Shown piece by piece: positions 12,801 to 25,000 of a stretch of DNA of 64,000 bases. Both the position numbers and the translations under genes were made by a program. The DNA comes from Tupaia tana (Eukaryota; Chordata; Mammalia; Scandentia; Tupaiidae): NCBI GenBank assembly GCA_026018925.1, contig JAKSZU010000027.1:3605531-3669530 (forward strand), read 5' to 3'. Numbering within the stretch: position 1 is the first letter of the stretch; each line of letters starts with the position of its first letter. The notes under the pieces are model-generated. The model was not told the DNA's origin and did no database searches. It saw only the letters and a list, made by a program, of their open reading frames with translations.

Positions 12801-15280
12801 GGTGAGCTGTCCCTTCCTTCTGCAGCGACCTCTGCGGCCCACGCTGAAACACGGTACTTCCAATTCTTACGATACTTACAGAAAGCTTTTTTCACAGCGT
12901 AGTTGACAGCAAGCTATCTGATAACCACATTTTCCTTCTCATTTTTTCCCCAAATGTCATTAGTTAACTGTCTTATTAAATATTTCTAAAGATAGCCAGT
13001 GAAGTGTTTTTATAAACATTGGAAAGTCAAATTTTATCGAGTTCTTACAGACGCAGATAAACTAATTTTCAAAACTGGCCTCCTCTTTCTGCCAATGATT
13101 ATATAAATATTATGACAAGTGCAAAATCAGTAATGATCCACACAGTGCAACAGCCGATCTGAAATCCAGCTACCGATTCCAGGGTGGGCTCAGGAAAAGC
13201 CCTGGAGAGACGCGGGGACGGGGTGTGGACGCCTGGTGCTGGCTGGGGCTGGGCCACCCTCCTGCAGGGCCATGCCCTCGCCTGTGACAGCAGCCGCAGC
13301 TGAGACAGCTCCCAGGGCCTCCGCGTCTCCTGCATTTAAGGTCCTATGAGCTGCTTCTCGGCCAGAGCAGGGGCAATCCGCTTCCCCTTCACTCACTGCA
13401 CTTAACCCTCCCTTAATCCGCACCGGGGCCGGGAAAGGGCCAGCTGCTGGGATCCAGTGTCTACACACCAGGGAGGAATGGACGCCCCTCCGTCCGGAGC
13501 GGGCGAGTGGGGCCTTAGCACCCGGCAGGGTGGCCACCTCCTGTTCTCCCCGTGAACAGCTGGTGGCCCGGCCCAGCTGCGCACCGCGTGCAGTTGTGTG
13601 TGGAGCACGGCAAAGCCAGAAACAGGCTGAGCCCCACCGCGGAGGCCGACGCCATTGGGGCACTCAAGTCAGCTGTGAGGACGAGAAGGGGGTCACCATG
13701 GCAACAGCAAAGCGACCATGTAGAAAGCCCTCTGAGGCTGGCAGAGTGTAGACTGATCAAACATAGATTTTCAGTTCCTGTCTCTGGATCTCTGGGTGTA
13801 CGTAGTTCAGTGACGGGAGGTAACAGAGTCTTGGTTGAGCGTTGATGGCCCAGTACTGGGCTCCAGCACCGTGAGGAAAACGCTGCGGCCTTGGCAGTTC
13901 CACGCTCTCTGTAACGGGAGGGTCGTGTGCACAAACGCCATCCTGCAATCTTTAACGGAGAGGCTTTTCCCTGCTTGATTCTGCCGTTGGGTATCAGACC
14001 AGTCGTGGGCAGTGCTTGGCATGAAGGCATTTACTGTAGTCTGAGAAAAGGCGGGGTACGGAATTCTCTCGAGATCGGTGGAACTTGGTGGAAACAGTTA
14101 ACACTGGGGAAGGAGCCGGGGAGATGGCTCTGCAGCACGAGTTCCCGCGGCAGCTCACGGCCACCCTGGGCCCGCAGCAGCCCACGACAGAGGTCCGCAG
14201 GGCTCACGGCCACCCTAGGCCCACAGGCAGCCCACGACAGAGGTCCGCAGGGCTCACGGCCACCCTGGGCCCGCAGCAGCCCACGACAGAGGTCCGCAGG
14301 GCTCACGGCCACCCTGGGCCCGCAGCAGCCCACGACAGAGGTCCGCAGGGCTCACGGCCACCCTGGGCCCACAGGCAGCCCACGACAGAGGTCCGCAGGG
14401 CTCACGGCCACCCTAGGCCCGCAGCAGCCCACGACAGAGGTCCGCAGGGCTCACGGCCACCCTGGGCCCGCAGCAGCCCACGACAGAGGTCCGCAGGGCT
14501 CACGGCACCAGGAGCCAACGCGGCAGGAAGTCCTGACCCAGCTCTTCCTGCTCACGGAGCTCTCGCACCTCATCTTAGACCCACGTTGCCCAGGGCCGGC
14601 CTGGAGCACAGTGGTGAAGTGCTGTCTGTGGCAAGCCAGATCCCACAGGGCCGACTTTGGTTCGAATCCTGGCCCCGGCAGATTGAAAGATGCGCCAGAT
14701 GTGTGAGGGTGTGTGCCCAACATCCTGACAGGAGGGAGAGGTGGAGGAAAGGAATTACGGGATGACAGCCCCGGTGCAGGCTGCTTTCTCTCTGTCTCTT
14801 TCTCTGGCACGCGGAGGTGCCTACTGGCAGAAAAAAAAAAAAAAAACAAAAAACAAAAGCAGAACCTGCCCCAGCGTACAGATGTCCAGCACCTTTCTGT
14901 CACTCGACAGAGGAATATCTACTTGGGTTTCGGAAGATGCGGTCCTGGTCCTGGCTCTTTCACTGTCTGGGACCCTGGACAGTCCCTCACCACAAGGTGC
15001 TGGGCCACGGTAGAGGGGTCTCCTACGTTTTTCCTGAGCAGAGACCTTCTAGAGTTGCGGGAGGGAGGGCGGAGATGATTTGCTGAACACCCACTTTGGA
15101 CCATGCTCTGTGTTTGGGTTTCAAAATCCCTTTTGCCTTGAGGCCAGCAGGTGGTGTGGTGGTTGGGGCGCTGGACTCCCACATGGCCGACTGCAGTTCG
15201 AGTCCTGGACCTGGTGCTCGCTTTCTCACCCCGCCCCCACCCCCCACGCAGTGAGAGCACATGCCCTGTAGCAAATTTAA

Positions 15281-15318
<38 letters not shown>

Positions 15319-18300
15319 TAAATTAAATAAATAATTTTAAAAATCACTTTGGAATCAAACTGGCAGTATCGTTTTTAGATCCGTTTCGTATATGCGGACG
15401 TAGGCATGAAGAAGCCACGCTGAGTGACAGGGCCTGACTCAACCCTGGCTGTCTGATGCCACATGAGGTCCTCGCTTCTCAGACACCCTCCCCCTGCCCA
15501 CGGCTGACTCTCGCCACCGGGTCCACGGACCGACCCTGGGGTGTTAGTGACGTTCCCCCGAGCCGTCCACAGACTTAACGCATGTCACCGTTTCTGATAC
15601 ACGAAAGGCGAGGGCCCTCGGAAAGGCCTCTGCCACGCCCCTCTGCCACGCCCCTCTGCCACGCCCCCTCACCAGGACAACCCTGCTCGTGGTCCTTCCC
15701 ACGCAGACACTCGCTCTCCTGCCACCTCTGTTCTCGGTTACCGGCTACGAACACCTCATGTCAGTAACCAGAACAGCTCTTCCCCTTAGGAGGCCTGCGT
15801 TACCGCACTAGATCAACCCCTCACCCGTGGGTGTCTCAGTGATTCCGACTGTGTTCTACTTTAACAGTCAGAAACGGAAAAACAAAATTTGGAAAAACAT
15901 ACTGGGATGGTGAGATAATCCTTTAAGGAAGCATAGTAAGTTCAAAAGGAGATCGAGAGCCTCACTTCATTAATTTCTGTGATTTCGTCAAATCAGTACT
16001 TCGAAGCCACAGTGCCTACACCATTCTCAAACGACCAGACCACGGTCACATCGCGCAAGTGACCTGCGCTCCATCTTTGGGCTCTGGGGCCAACAATTCT
16101 TCACAGTGTCCCTCAAGACCACGGTACAAATGCAGCGGGACTACTGAGACGGGAAAAGAGGTCGACGGTTATGCGAAGGGTTCTGGCCGGGAGTGAATCG
16201 GACGCCCGGAGCAAACCTGCTTCTGCGGTGAGCTGAGAACTCACAGCTGCTACAACCTTCCTCTCCATTTTAATTAGCGTTTCCCCTCCTGTGCATGAGA
16301 AAATGCCCCTTTAGTGCTGGTCTCAAGCACAAAATCAGAGCAAAAGCTGCTTGAAAATCCCGAGGCTTAAGTAAACTGCTCTGAAAGCTGCTGTTTGGAC
16401 CTGACAACCTGGAACCTTCCTAATTTTAAGGATTTTCTAGAGTCCAGTAAATCGTTCTCACGATCACGTCTTTCCTCTTCTCTGCGGTCAACACCAAAAT
16501 TAAGTAATGCAAAGTGGCCGAAAAAGCAGAAGATACACAGGCTTTAAAGCGAGAGCTGCATTTAAATCACGATCTCAAGTTAGTCATTTAAAATACTCAG
16601 TCATCGAAAAAGTCATGATCATTATGGCACAGGAAAACAGAAAAAGATGCTACGCCTTTTCCGATGACCTAACATATTAAATTTTTAAATACATAAACGC
16701 TTTATAATTTCTCCTCGATGCCTTCTTTTTTTTTTTTTTTCTTTTTTAATTTGTTTTAAATGCAGGGTGGTCTCATTGTATCGTGGTGCTCCTGCCTCAG
16801 CCTCCCAGAGACTGGAGTGTGTGCGACCGCGCTCCGCCCTCTCCCAGCCCAGGGTGTGCCTGCTGCCCGTCCCCCTGCCTCAGCCTCCCTGAGCTGCTGG
16901 GTTCACAGGTACATCACCTTGCCTGGCTTTTAGGCTGGCTGGGCGTCTTTTTATGCACTGAACTGAGACGGTATTTGACAATGCGAGGTTCATGTAAACT
17001 CAGTCCTCTGCAACTGTAAGGAAAATCACTCAGTGGCACGCTGTGAAACGGGCTACAAGGGGGTGCAATCAGATGTGGTGGCGGATGTTCCTTGTGGTGG
17101 GGAGACATGGGACCCCGCTGGCATCTCCCAGGGCTGCTCCCACGGTTTCCTCCTCCAGAGCCCCTTCCCTGAGGAAGTGGCTGAGAAGGCAGAGCTACGT
17201 GGAGGGTGGGACCGGGCCCACCGCGGCCTCACGGCTGACAGGTGGCAGGCGCCTGGACCAGCGCCTCTCTAAGTCTCTAACAGAACGCTTGCTACTTTCC
17301 CCGGCGTGCTTTACCCTACACCCAGTCACAACCATTCCGGTGACTTGTAATGACCTTCTGACTTGACAAGTGCAGGCCTGCTTCATAGGGTGAAGGGAGA
17401 GAGCTCGCTTCCCGTGAAGGGTCAGAGACAGGCCACTCCCAGGGCCCTGCCAGCGGGAAGGAGCTTGTGGACTCCGTGGCGCTAGGCTCCCACATGGCCA
17501 ACCAGGGTTCGAGTCCTGGCCCTGGCAGCTTGCTTTCTCTTTCCCTTTCTCTCTGTCTTTCTCTGGTCAAAACAAATAAATAAATGATAATAATAATAAA
17601 TAGGGTTGAATAAAATAATTCTTAAAGAAAACAAAAAAAAAAGAGTGCTGCTACTACAGGGCTGGCATAAGGATGAAAGGAGATCACTCGTGTGGAGAGC
17701 TTAACCCGGGATGGGACACGTGGCAGGCTGGTGGCTCGTCCTGCCTGGACTGTCACTGTCCCCAGGGCCAGCGCAGGTCACCCACCGAGATGTGTGTCCA
17801 TCACCCTGGCACAGTACTTGCACATGGCGTCCAGGTCATTCAGCTGTCCTTGCAGGAACGAAATCTGAGCCTCTAACTCTTCTTCCTAAAATGAAGGCGA
17901 TAAAGATACAGAAATTAAACAAAACTCAAATAGCATGGCCCAACGTTCTCTAAATGATATGGAGTATTTCGAAGAGCTACAATCCCCTTTTAAGCCTAGA
18001 CAAAACAAAATAGAAGAATAGTAAGATGAAGAATTTTACAAATCTTAATTGAGGAGCTGGCAGGCGGCGTGGTTCGAATCCCTGACCTGGAGGCTTGCTT
18101 TTTCACTTTCCCTTTCTCTCTCTGTCTCTCTCTGCTCAAATTAAAAAAAAAAAAATAACAAATGGAATTAAATAAAAATTTTTTAAAATCTTGATTGGCT
18201 TCTATCTTTGTACCGTGTGTAAATGTTTACACATACACCCTTGTATCTTGGAACAGTACATAAGATATTGTTAATAAATACTGAGTAACACAAATGAAGA

Positions 18301-19045
18301 CAATAAATTGGATTTCAGTGGACCATACGTCCTGGTCGGCTGGTACCAAAAAATTCCATTTTTTCTTACGCACATTTAGGAAACCAAAGATTTCCACTTC
18401 TGTAAGACAGATCTCATCATTTTCTAGATGATGGTAATCTCCTAAAATGTGAGATTTCCTAAAGCATTTGGAAAGGTTTTGCCCCATCAGCCCATAGGTT
18501 GGTGCTCCTACATTTCTTGTCTCCAATGACACGAGAGCATTTTGTTTGTTTTTAGGAAAAAGTACTCTGGGTTGAGTAATTATCCAAGTGGAATATATAA
18601 CTATATATATATGTTATCTAACTATAACAAAAGTCTTTATTTTTTAGCTCAAGATAATACATGCAAATACTTTCCCAAGGACATTTGGGAGATTATGGGC
18701 ATTTTTCTGAAAGAAGAAGAAGAATCCTTCTCATGGAGAACACTCCGAGCGAAGTTAGCTAGGACACAAAGAAAGGATGTTGTGAGAGCCGGAATAGGCT
18801 GCAAATTTGACTTTCCATTCTTAGATGGAATTCTCCGTGTCATTCCAAAGAAGGGAAGAGGGGCCAGCCGGTGGCGTGGTGGTTAAGGCAGCCGCACTGC
18901 CACATGGCCGACCACAGTTCAAGCCCTGGACACGTGTGCGTGACTGCCCAAAATCCCAGGAGATTAAAGAGAGGGGATTGTGGTGTGGCCGCCCTCTCTG
19001 GGGTAGGGGCGTGATTCTCACTTTCCTTATCTCTGTCTCTCTGGC

Positions 19046-19085
<40 letters not shown>

Positions 19086-22000
19086 TGGCAAAAGCCTGAA
19101 ATAAATAAAGGAAGGAAGGAAAAAAAGTAAACGTCCTTTTTCTCAGCGGATGGATATAATCTGACTTGTACGTGGAAACTCATGGCTGAAAGGTTACTTG
19201 CAGGCATATTTCATTTTAACGGTACACACGTGCGGCCCTGGGAAGGCCTGTCCTAGGTGCTGCCTGGAGAGCTGGCCCGAGCGGTGTGCACGGAAGGGCA
19301 GCAGCTCTAAGGACAGATTACTAGGGGGTGGCAGCAGATGGCATAGTAGTTATGTCACTGAACTCCCACGCGGCCGACTGCGGTTCGAGTCCCAGGCCTG
19401 GTGACTAGAAGCTCACACCAGGTGCGTGTGCGTGTATGCCCAAGATCCCGGAAGGAGAATGGGTTGTGGTGTGGCCATTCCCCCTGGTGGTGATTTCTCA
19501 CTTTCCCTCTCACTGTCTCTCTCTCTACGGCACGTACATGTATGCTGAGGCAAAAAGCTCTTAAAAACACCAACCCGAATTACTGTGAAGCATCCACTAC
19601 AGGATGACACAAATACCAGTCACGTTCTTCCCTGGCCCCCAGAGCTCAGCAGCCACCCCACCAGTTCCCAGGCGAGGGCAAATGCCACAGAAAATGTTCT
19701 GCTGGGGGGCGATTACAGGGGACTCGCCTTCCTCTTTTTAAAAACTTTTTAATTTTTAAAATGTTTTTGCCAAATGGCTTGTGTGCTTGCCAGAGAGAGA
19801 AAAAGTGAGAAAATCACTCCCTGGGGGGGGGGGGGGGGATGGCCAGGCTGCAATCCCTTTTCCTCCATTCTCCTCTTGGGATTTGGGGCACACATGCCCA
19901 TGTGCCCGGTGTGAGGGCTTAAACTGCGGTAGGCCACGTGGGAGTCCAACTGCCTAACCGCCACGCCACCTGCTGGCCCCTAGAAGATAGAGGAGGTGGT
20001 GAGGCACGGCCGCTGGAGGGAAGCACGGGGCTCAGAGAGGCCTCCTTCTCCATCTCCCCGCCATGAGGACGGCTGAGGAGACGGGCCCTGACCGCGGCGG
20101 GCCACGGCCCAGTGTGCAGGACCACCGGATCCTGAGTGCAGGGCGGGGCGGGCCCTTGCCGCTGCGTGTGGGGTGTGGGAACAGACTCCGAGTCTGCGGC
20201 TTTGCTCCGAGCTCCGGCAGCAACGTCAGAGCATCCTGCAAGCCTCGAACCCACACAGATCTCGACAGAAACAGAGCCTGCGTGTCTCCTTATAAACACT
20301 GCGGAGAAAGGCGACTGCCAGTCACTGATCGTTTACACGAAAGCCCAGTATCCGAGATAAAGGAGGGTTATTCTGGCTGGAGCTGGCTGAGCGGCCAACA
20401 CCGGAGGGTGAACGTGGCCATGTGGGGCCCAGCCTCACCTTCTCATGGAGCCCCGTGTCTCACCCCTCGGCAGCTGCTTCATCCTAAAACATTCCTGAAC
20501 CCTTCCCTCATCACTCCGATGTTATAAATAGAGTCACTTAAGAGGCAAGAGGGTGGCTAGTCCCCGATTCCCCCTGTATTACAGAATTACAGATAAAGAA
20601 AGAGCCGAGACCCCAGCTCCTAAAATCGTGGGACCCACTCTCCATTTCCGCCTCGGCCTCTCATGCTCCGTACTCCTCCTCACCAACAGAGCCTTAAACC
20701 CTGACAGCTTCAGTCATTTATTTTCATTAAATCAGCCCTCTATAGTAAAAACAAATGCTCAGCTAAGTGCCTTAGGTTTGACGAGACCAGGCAGTGTGGC
20801 GCGTGTGCGTGTGTAAGACACTGACGAGAAACGCTTGGTACATATGCTTGTGCACGAATATCCTGCCTTCTAGCACAGGGAGGGTGGTGGGTGGAATGGA
20901 GCTCTGGTGTAGACACGCCCGGGTTCAAGTTGGACCTCTGCCGGGTGCTCGCTGTGTTCTCTTAGACGAGTTCCTTCATCTCCTGGCCCCTGACTCCCGT
21001 GTGGTGGGACCGGTGGAAAACCGAGGGAGCGCATGGTTCCCCAGAGGAGGTGCCCGATTCAGATCCACTGTTCTTGCTTAAAAAAATTGGAAAAATCAGG
21101 GTAAAACAGCGACATAGATTATTATTATTATTTCCTATAGGGCGTGTGTGCTCATTCGAGAGACACAGTAAATGAGAGGGAGGGAAAGAAAGAAATGACC
21201 CCCAGGGGGTTGGCCACGCCACAGTCCCTTCTCCTCCAGTCTCCTCTCGGGGTTTTGGGCACGCACACACACACGCACGCACGCACGCACACACACCCCG
21301 TGTGATGTTCAGGCCACTGCCTCGGGGACGTGTTCTACTCCGCTGGCCATGTAAGACCCAGTGCCTCACCTTGCACGCCACCTGCTGGCCCTGAAACAGA
21401 TGTTAAGTACAAGGTTTTAGGGTTCACTTGTTGGAAAACACTAGTTCCTTGTTTTAAAACCCTTCTGTGGCTTAGCCCACAAAGATTCATTAGGACTTAA
21501 GGGCCCAGCACTCCCTCAAGTTCCGAACAGCGCATGGTGTCCAAGGTGAGACCCGACGGAGGGTCAGCCAGTAGGGCCGTGTGCAGACTCGGTGCGCAGC
21601 GCCACTGACGGTACTCGGTACTCGGCAGCCCTGCAGCGGAGGGCCAGGCCCAGAAGGCACTCTCTCAGGAGAGGAAAATGGCTACCGTCTAACCCTTTGA
21701 CAGTGGCTGTGATACGCCAGACAACACGCTTTGCCGTCTGCTTTTGGAGACGTTTAATCCTCACAAAGACCTGAGAGGCGGGTTCGAACATTACCTCCTG
21801 CGTAGAACACAGTCCACGCCTCTGGGAGCCACGGCCCCTGGGAGTGCACGCTGAGGTTTAGACGGCTGTTTCCCGTGTTCAATGCACACATTATTTCTTA
21901 TGCTGGTCACTACGTCCTTGCCGTGAACGACCCTGGACCAGTTTCCTTTCACAGAGATTCGCCAGTTGTAATGCTGAGTCCTCACCTCAGACTTGCTACT

Positions 22001-25000
22001 AAATTGTCTTCCTTCAAAAACATGGAGGTATGATCGACTGCGTTCTGTTTTGAGGTTGTTGAATGCTTTCAGTTTTGACTGAATAATTTGAAGAAATGTT
22101 TTTTCAATTTGCTTTTTAAAAAGCGGCATGTCTACCACCGTCCCGCGGAGCGGTGGTGCGTCCTCACAGTCCTACTTGAGTGTTACACATCTCATTGTCT
22201 AAATTACACGAATCACACCAAACGCTTCAACGTCCTTCTGCTAGTTCTGGGTTAAAAATGGAGTTTCTGGGAAAGGTGTATTTTTGAGGGGCCTTGAAGG
22301 AGAAGGAAGATTTGGCTTAGAGGGGAAAGTGAAGATGGCTACTGTAAGAGGCAGGAGGCTGGGGCCTGTGGACAGAGGGATGGAGGCAGGAGAGGCAGGA
22401 GGCCGGGACCGTGGACAGAGGGGTGGAGGCAGGAGAGGCAGGAGGCCAGGACCATGGACAGAGAGGTAGAGGCAGGAGGCCGGGGCCGTGGACAGAGAAG
22501 TGGAGGCAGGAGAGGCAGGAGGCCGGGACCATGGACAGAGAGGTAGAGGCAGGAGGCCGGGGCCGTGGACAGAGAAGTGGAGGCAGGAGAGGCAGGAGGC
22601 CGGGACCATGGACAGAGAGGTAGAGGCAGGAGGCCGGGGCCGTGGACAGAGAAGTGGAGGCAGGAGAGGCAGGAGGCCGGGACCATGGACAGAGAGGTAG
22701 AGGCAGGAGGCCGGGACCATGGACAGAGAAGTGGAGGCAGGAGAGGCAGGAGGCCGGGACCATGGACAGAGAATTGGAGGCAGGAGAGGCAGGAGGCCGG
22801 GAAAATGGACAGAGAGGTAGAGGCAGGAGGCCGGGACCATGGACAGAGAAGTGGAGGCAGGAGAGGCAGGAGGCCGGGCCGTGGACAGAGGGGTGGAGGC
22901 TCGGATGTGACCTGGGCAGAGACCCCGTCACTGCGGTGAGCCGGAGCAGCGGAAGGTGAGGTCTGGCAGAAAGGCCTCCCTCCCTCCCCTGGCCCTCACG
23001 GCGTTTCACGGCAGGTGACTCTGTTCTGGGGCTGAGGCCTGACAGGTGGCCGGCCGTGGCTGCTGGAGCAGGGTCTCTGTCCTGGCCGATTGCACGCCCC
23101 AGAGGCAGAGCGGGGCAGGAGAGGCACGGGGAGGAGGCCTGCCTGGCTGCTCAGACAGGGACCTGCGGCGACATGACGGCAGGCAGCAGGAGCCGCCAGA
23201 TATAGCAGCCAGAGACAGGAAGGATGCCCAGGCTGCCTGAGCAGATGGGTGAGCAAGGAGTGGGGAGGGGAGGAAACGGGAAGTCGGGGAGAGAAAGTGG
23301 GGAGGCCACGGATGCTCTGAGGAAGCTGTGGTGTACACACGGGCAAAACACACGCGGGTGTGAGCGAGACCGGGCCAGAGCAGATGGCAGCCGCAGAGGG
23401 GGACGCCGCCAGGGAAGGCGGACGGGGACACGGAGAGACTTCTTAGGAGTGCAGAAATAGGCGGTGTGGGTGCGGGAGCAGCGGAGCGGCTGGGCACTGG
23501 CTGGGACAGCAGTCGCCAGCCCGCGAGTCCGCGTACACCAGGCCTGCCAGGCAGCGGGCACCCTGACCCGGTGGCGAAGCCCGTTTCCTGTGCGTAAAGT
23601 GTGACAGTAATAGCTCCACCTCGCGCCGTCGGAGGACTGAGCTACGCGAGATTTTCCAGGTGAAGTGCTTTGCACAGTACTCCGCGCCAAACATCCCGTA
23701 AAGGTTCACTTTGCTGTCTCTAGATTATTAAAACGGTCCTCGAAAGTTTTGCCAAGGAATTACAGACGCGTGCAAAAACATAAACACAAGCCCCAGGCCC
23801 TTCCTCACACAGCTAATGACAGCCTGCACACGCACGCACACACACCCCACACGGGTCCTACACGTGGAATGCTCAGTGACTCACACACACGCACGCACAC
23901 GCCCCACACGGATCCTCAGCGTCAAATGCTCAGTGACTCACACACACACATGCACACACGCCCCACACGGGTCCTACACGTGGAATGCTCAGTGACTCAC
24001 ACACACGCACGCTCACGCCCCACACGGATCCTCAGCGTCAAATGCTCAGTGACTCACACACACACATGCACACACGCCCCACACGGGTCCTACACGTGGA
24101 ATGCTCAGTGACTCACATAACGTCTGGTTCATTCATAAGCAGAGTATTGCTATGTGACCTTTAAAACTGACCTTGTAGAGGCCAGCGGGTGGCACGATGG
24201 TTAAAGCCCTGGATCCCACACAGCCAGCTGTGTGGTTTGACTCCCGGCCCCGGCGGCTTGAACAACACTGTGTACCAGTGAGCACACCCCCACATCCTGA
24301 GCGTCGGGGGAGAAGGGATGGTGGTGTGGTCCTACCCCTGGGTGGGCTTCTCGTTCTCCCTCTCTGTCCAGCAGGCACACGTGCCTTATGGCAAACACAA
24401 AACTAAAAAATAAAAGCACAGAAACAAACAGAAAACGAAAAAAAACATTCTTGTAGGAGAACACTAACAAGAGCATATCGTATGCTAGTTGGAAAACCCT
24501 GACAAAGCAGTGGGTGAGAAACAGTTCTGATTTTGAAAAAAAAAAAAAGATAGGCATACATAAACATTGAGAAGATATTCACCAATGAGTTTACATCAGA
24601 TAGTCTTCGCCTTTTTTCTGATTTTCCTACAATAAAACAGTGTTTTTGTAATAAAATCGAATTATTATGCACATAATGGAGAAAAAATAAGGAAAAAAAA
24701 CAGATAAAAAACTGATTACCAAGGAGAAAAAAGAGGTGCTAAATATTTCAAAATGGACAAAATTGATTCCAAATCAAACTCAAAACAACACTCCGTATTT
24801 TAAACAAATCTGTACTCTAAATAACATTCAATAATAAAACAAAACAAAACAAAAAACAAAACAAAACAAAAAATTTCAGTAAAGTAACCTGCAAAAAAAG
24901 TAAATAATTACAATAGTTTGTTCAAAATGCAAGCCCTGGACAGAATTTTTTTTTTTGAGAGGTTTTCGCTATAGGGCGCGTGCGCTTGCCAGACAGACAG

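Noticed and set aside
12212..12902. Long overlapping ORFs on both strands (227 and 194 aa)
   Set aside because: Both strands are open over the same GC-rich bases and neither shows motifs.
14085..14765. ORFs of 226-259 aa across 13927-14765
   Set aside because: They run through the 49/50-bp minisatellite and a SINE. Near-identical peptide repeats appear in more than one frame, and there is no exon context.
22241..23009. Repetitive Pro/Leu/Cys-rich ORFs (199 and 230 aa, minus) and Gly/Arg-rich ORFs (plus)
   Set aside because: The 77-bp array is open in several frames on both strands by composition, so these are not proteins.
23822..24115. CRISPR-like regular repeats
   Set aside because: The repeats are contiguous tandem units with no unique spacers, and the genome is mammalian.
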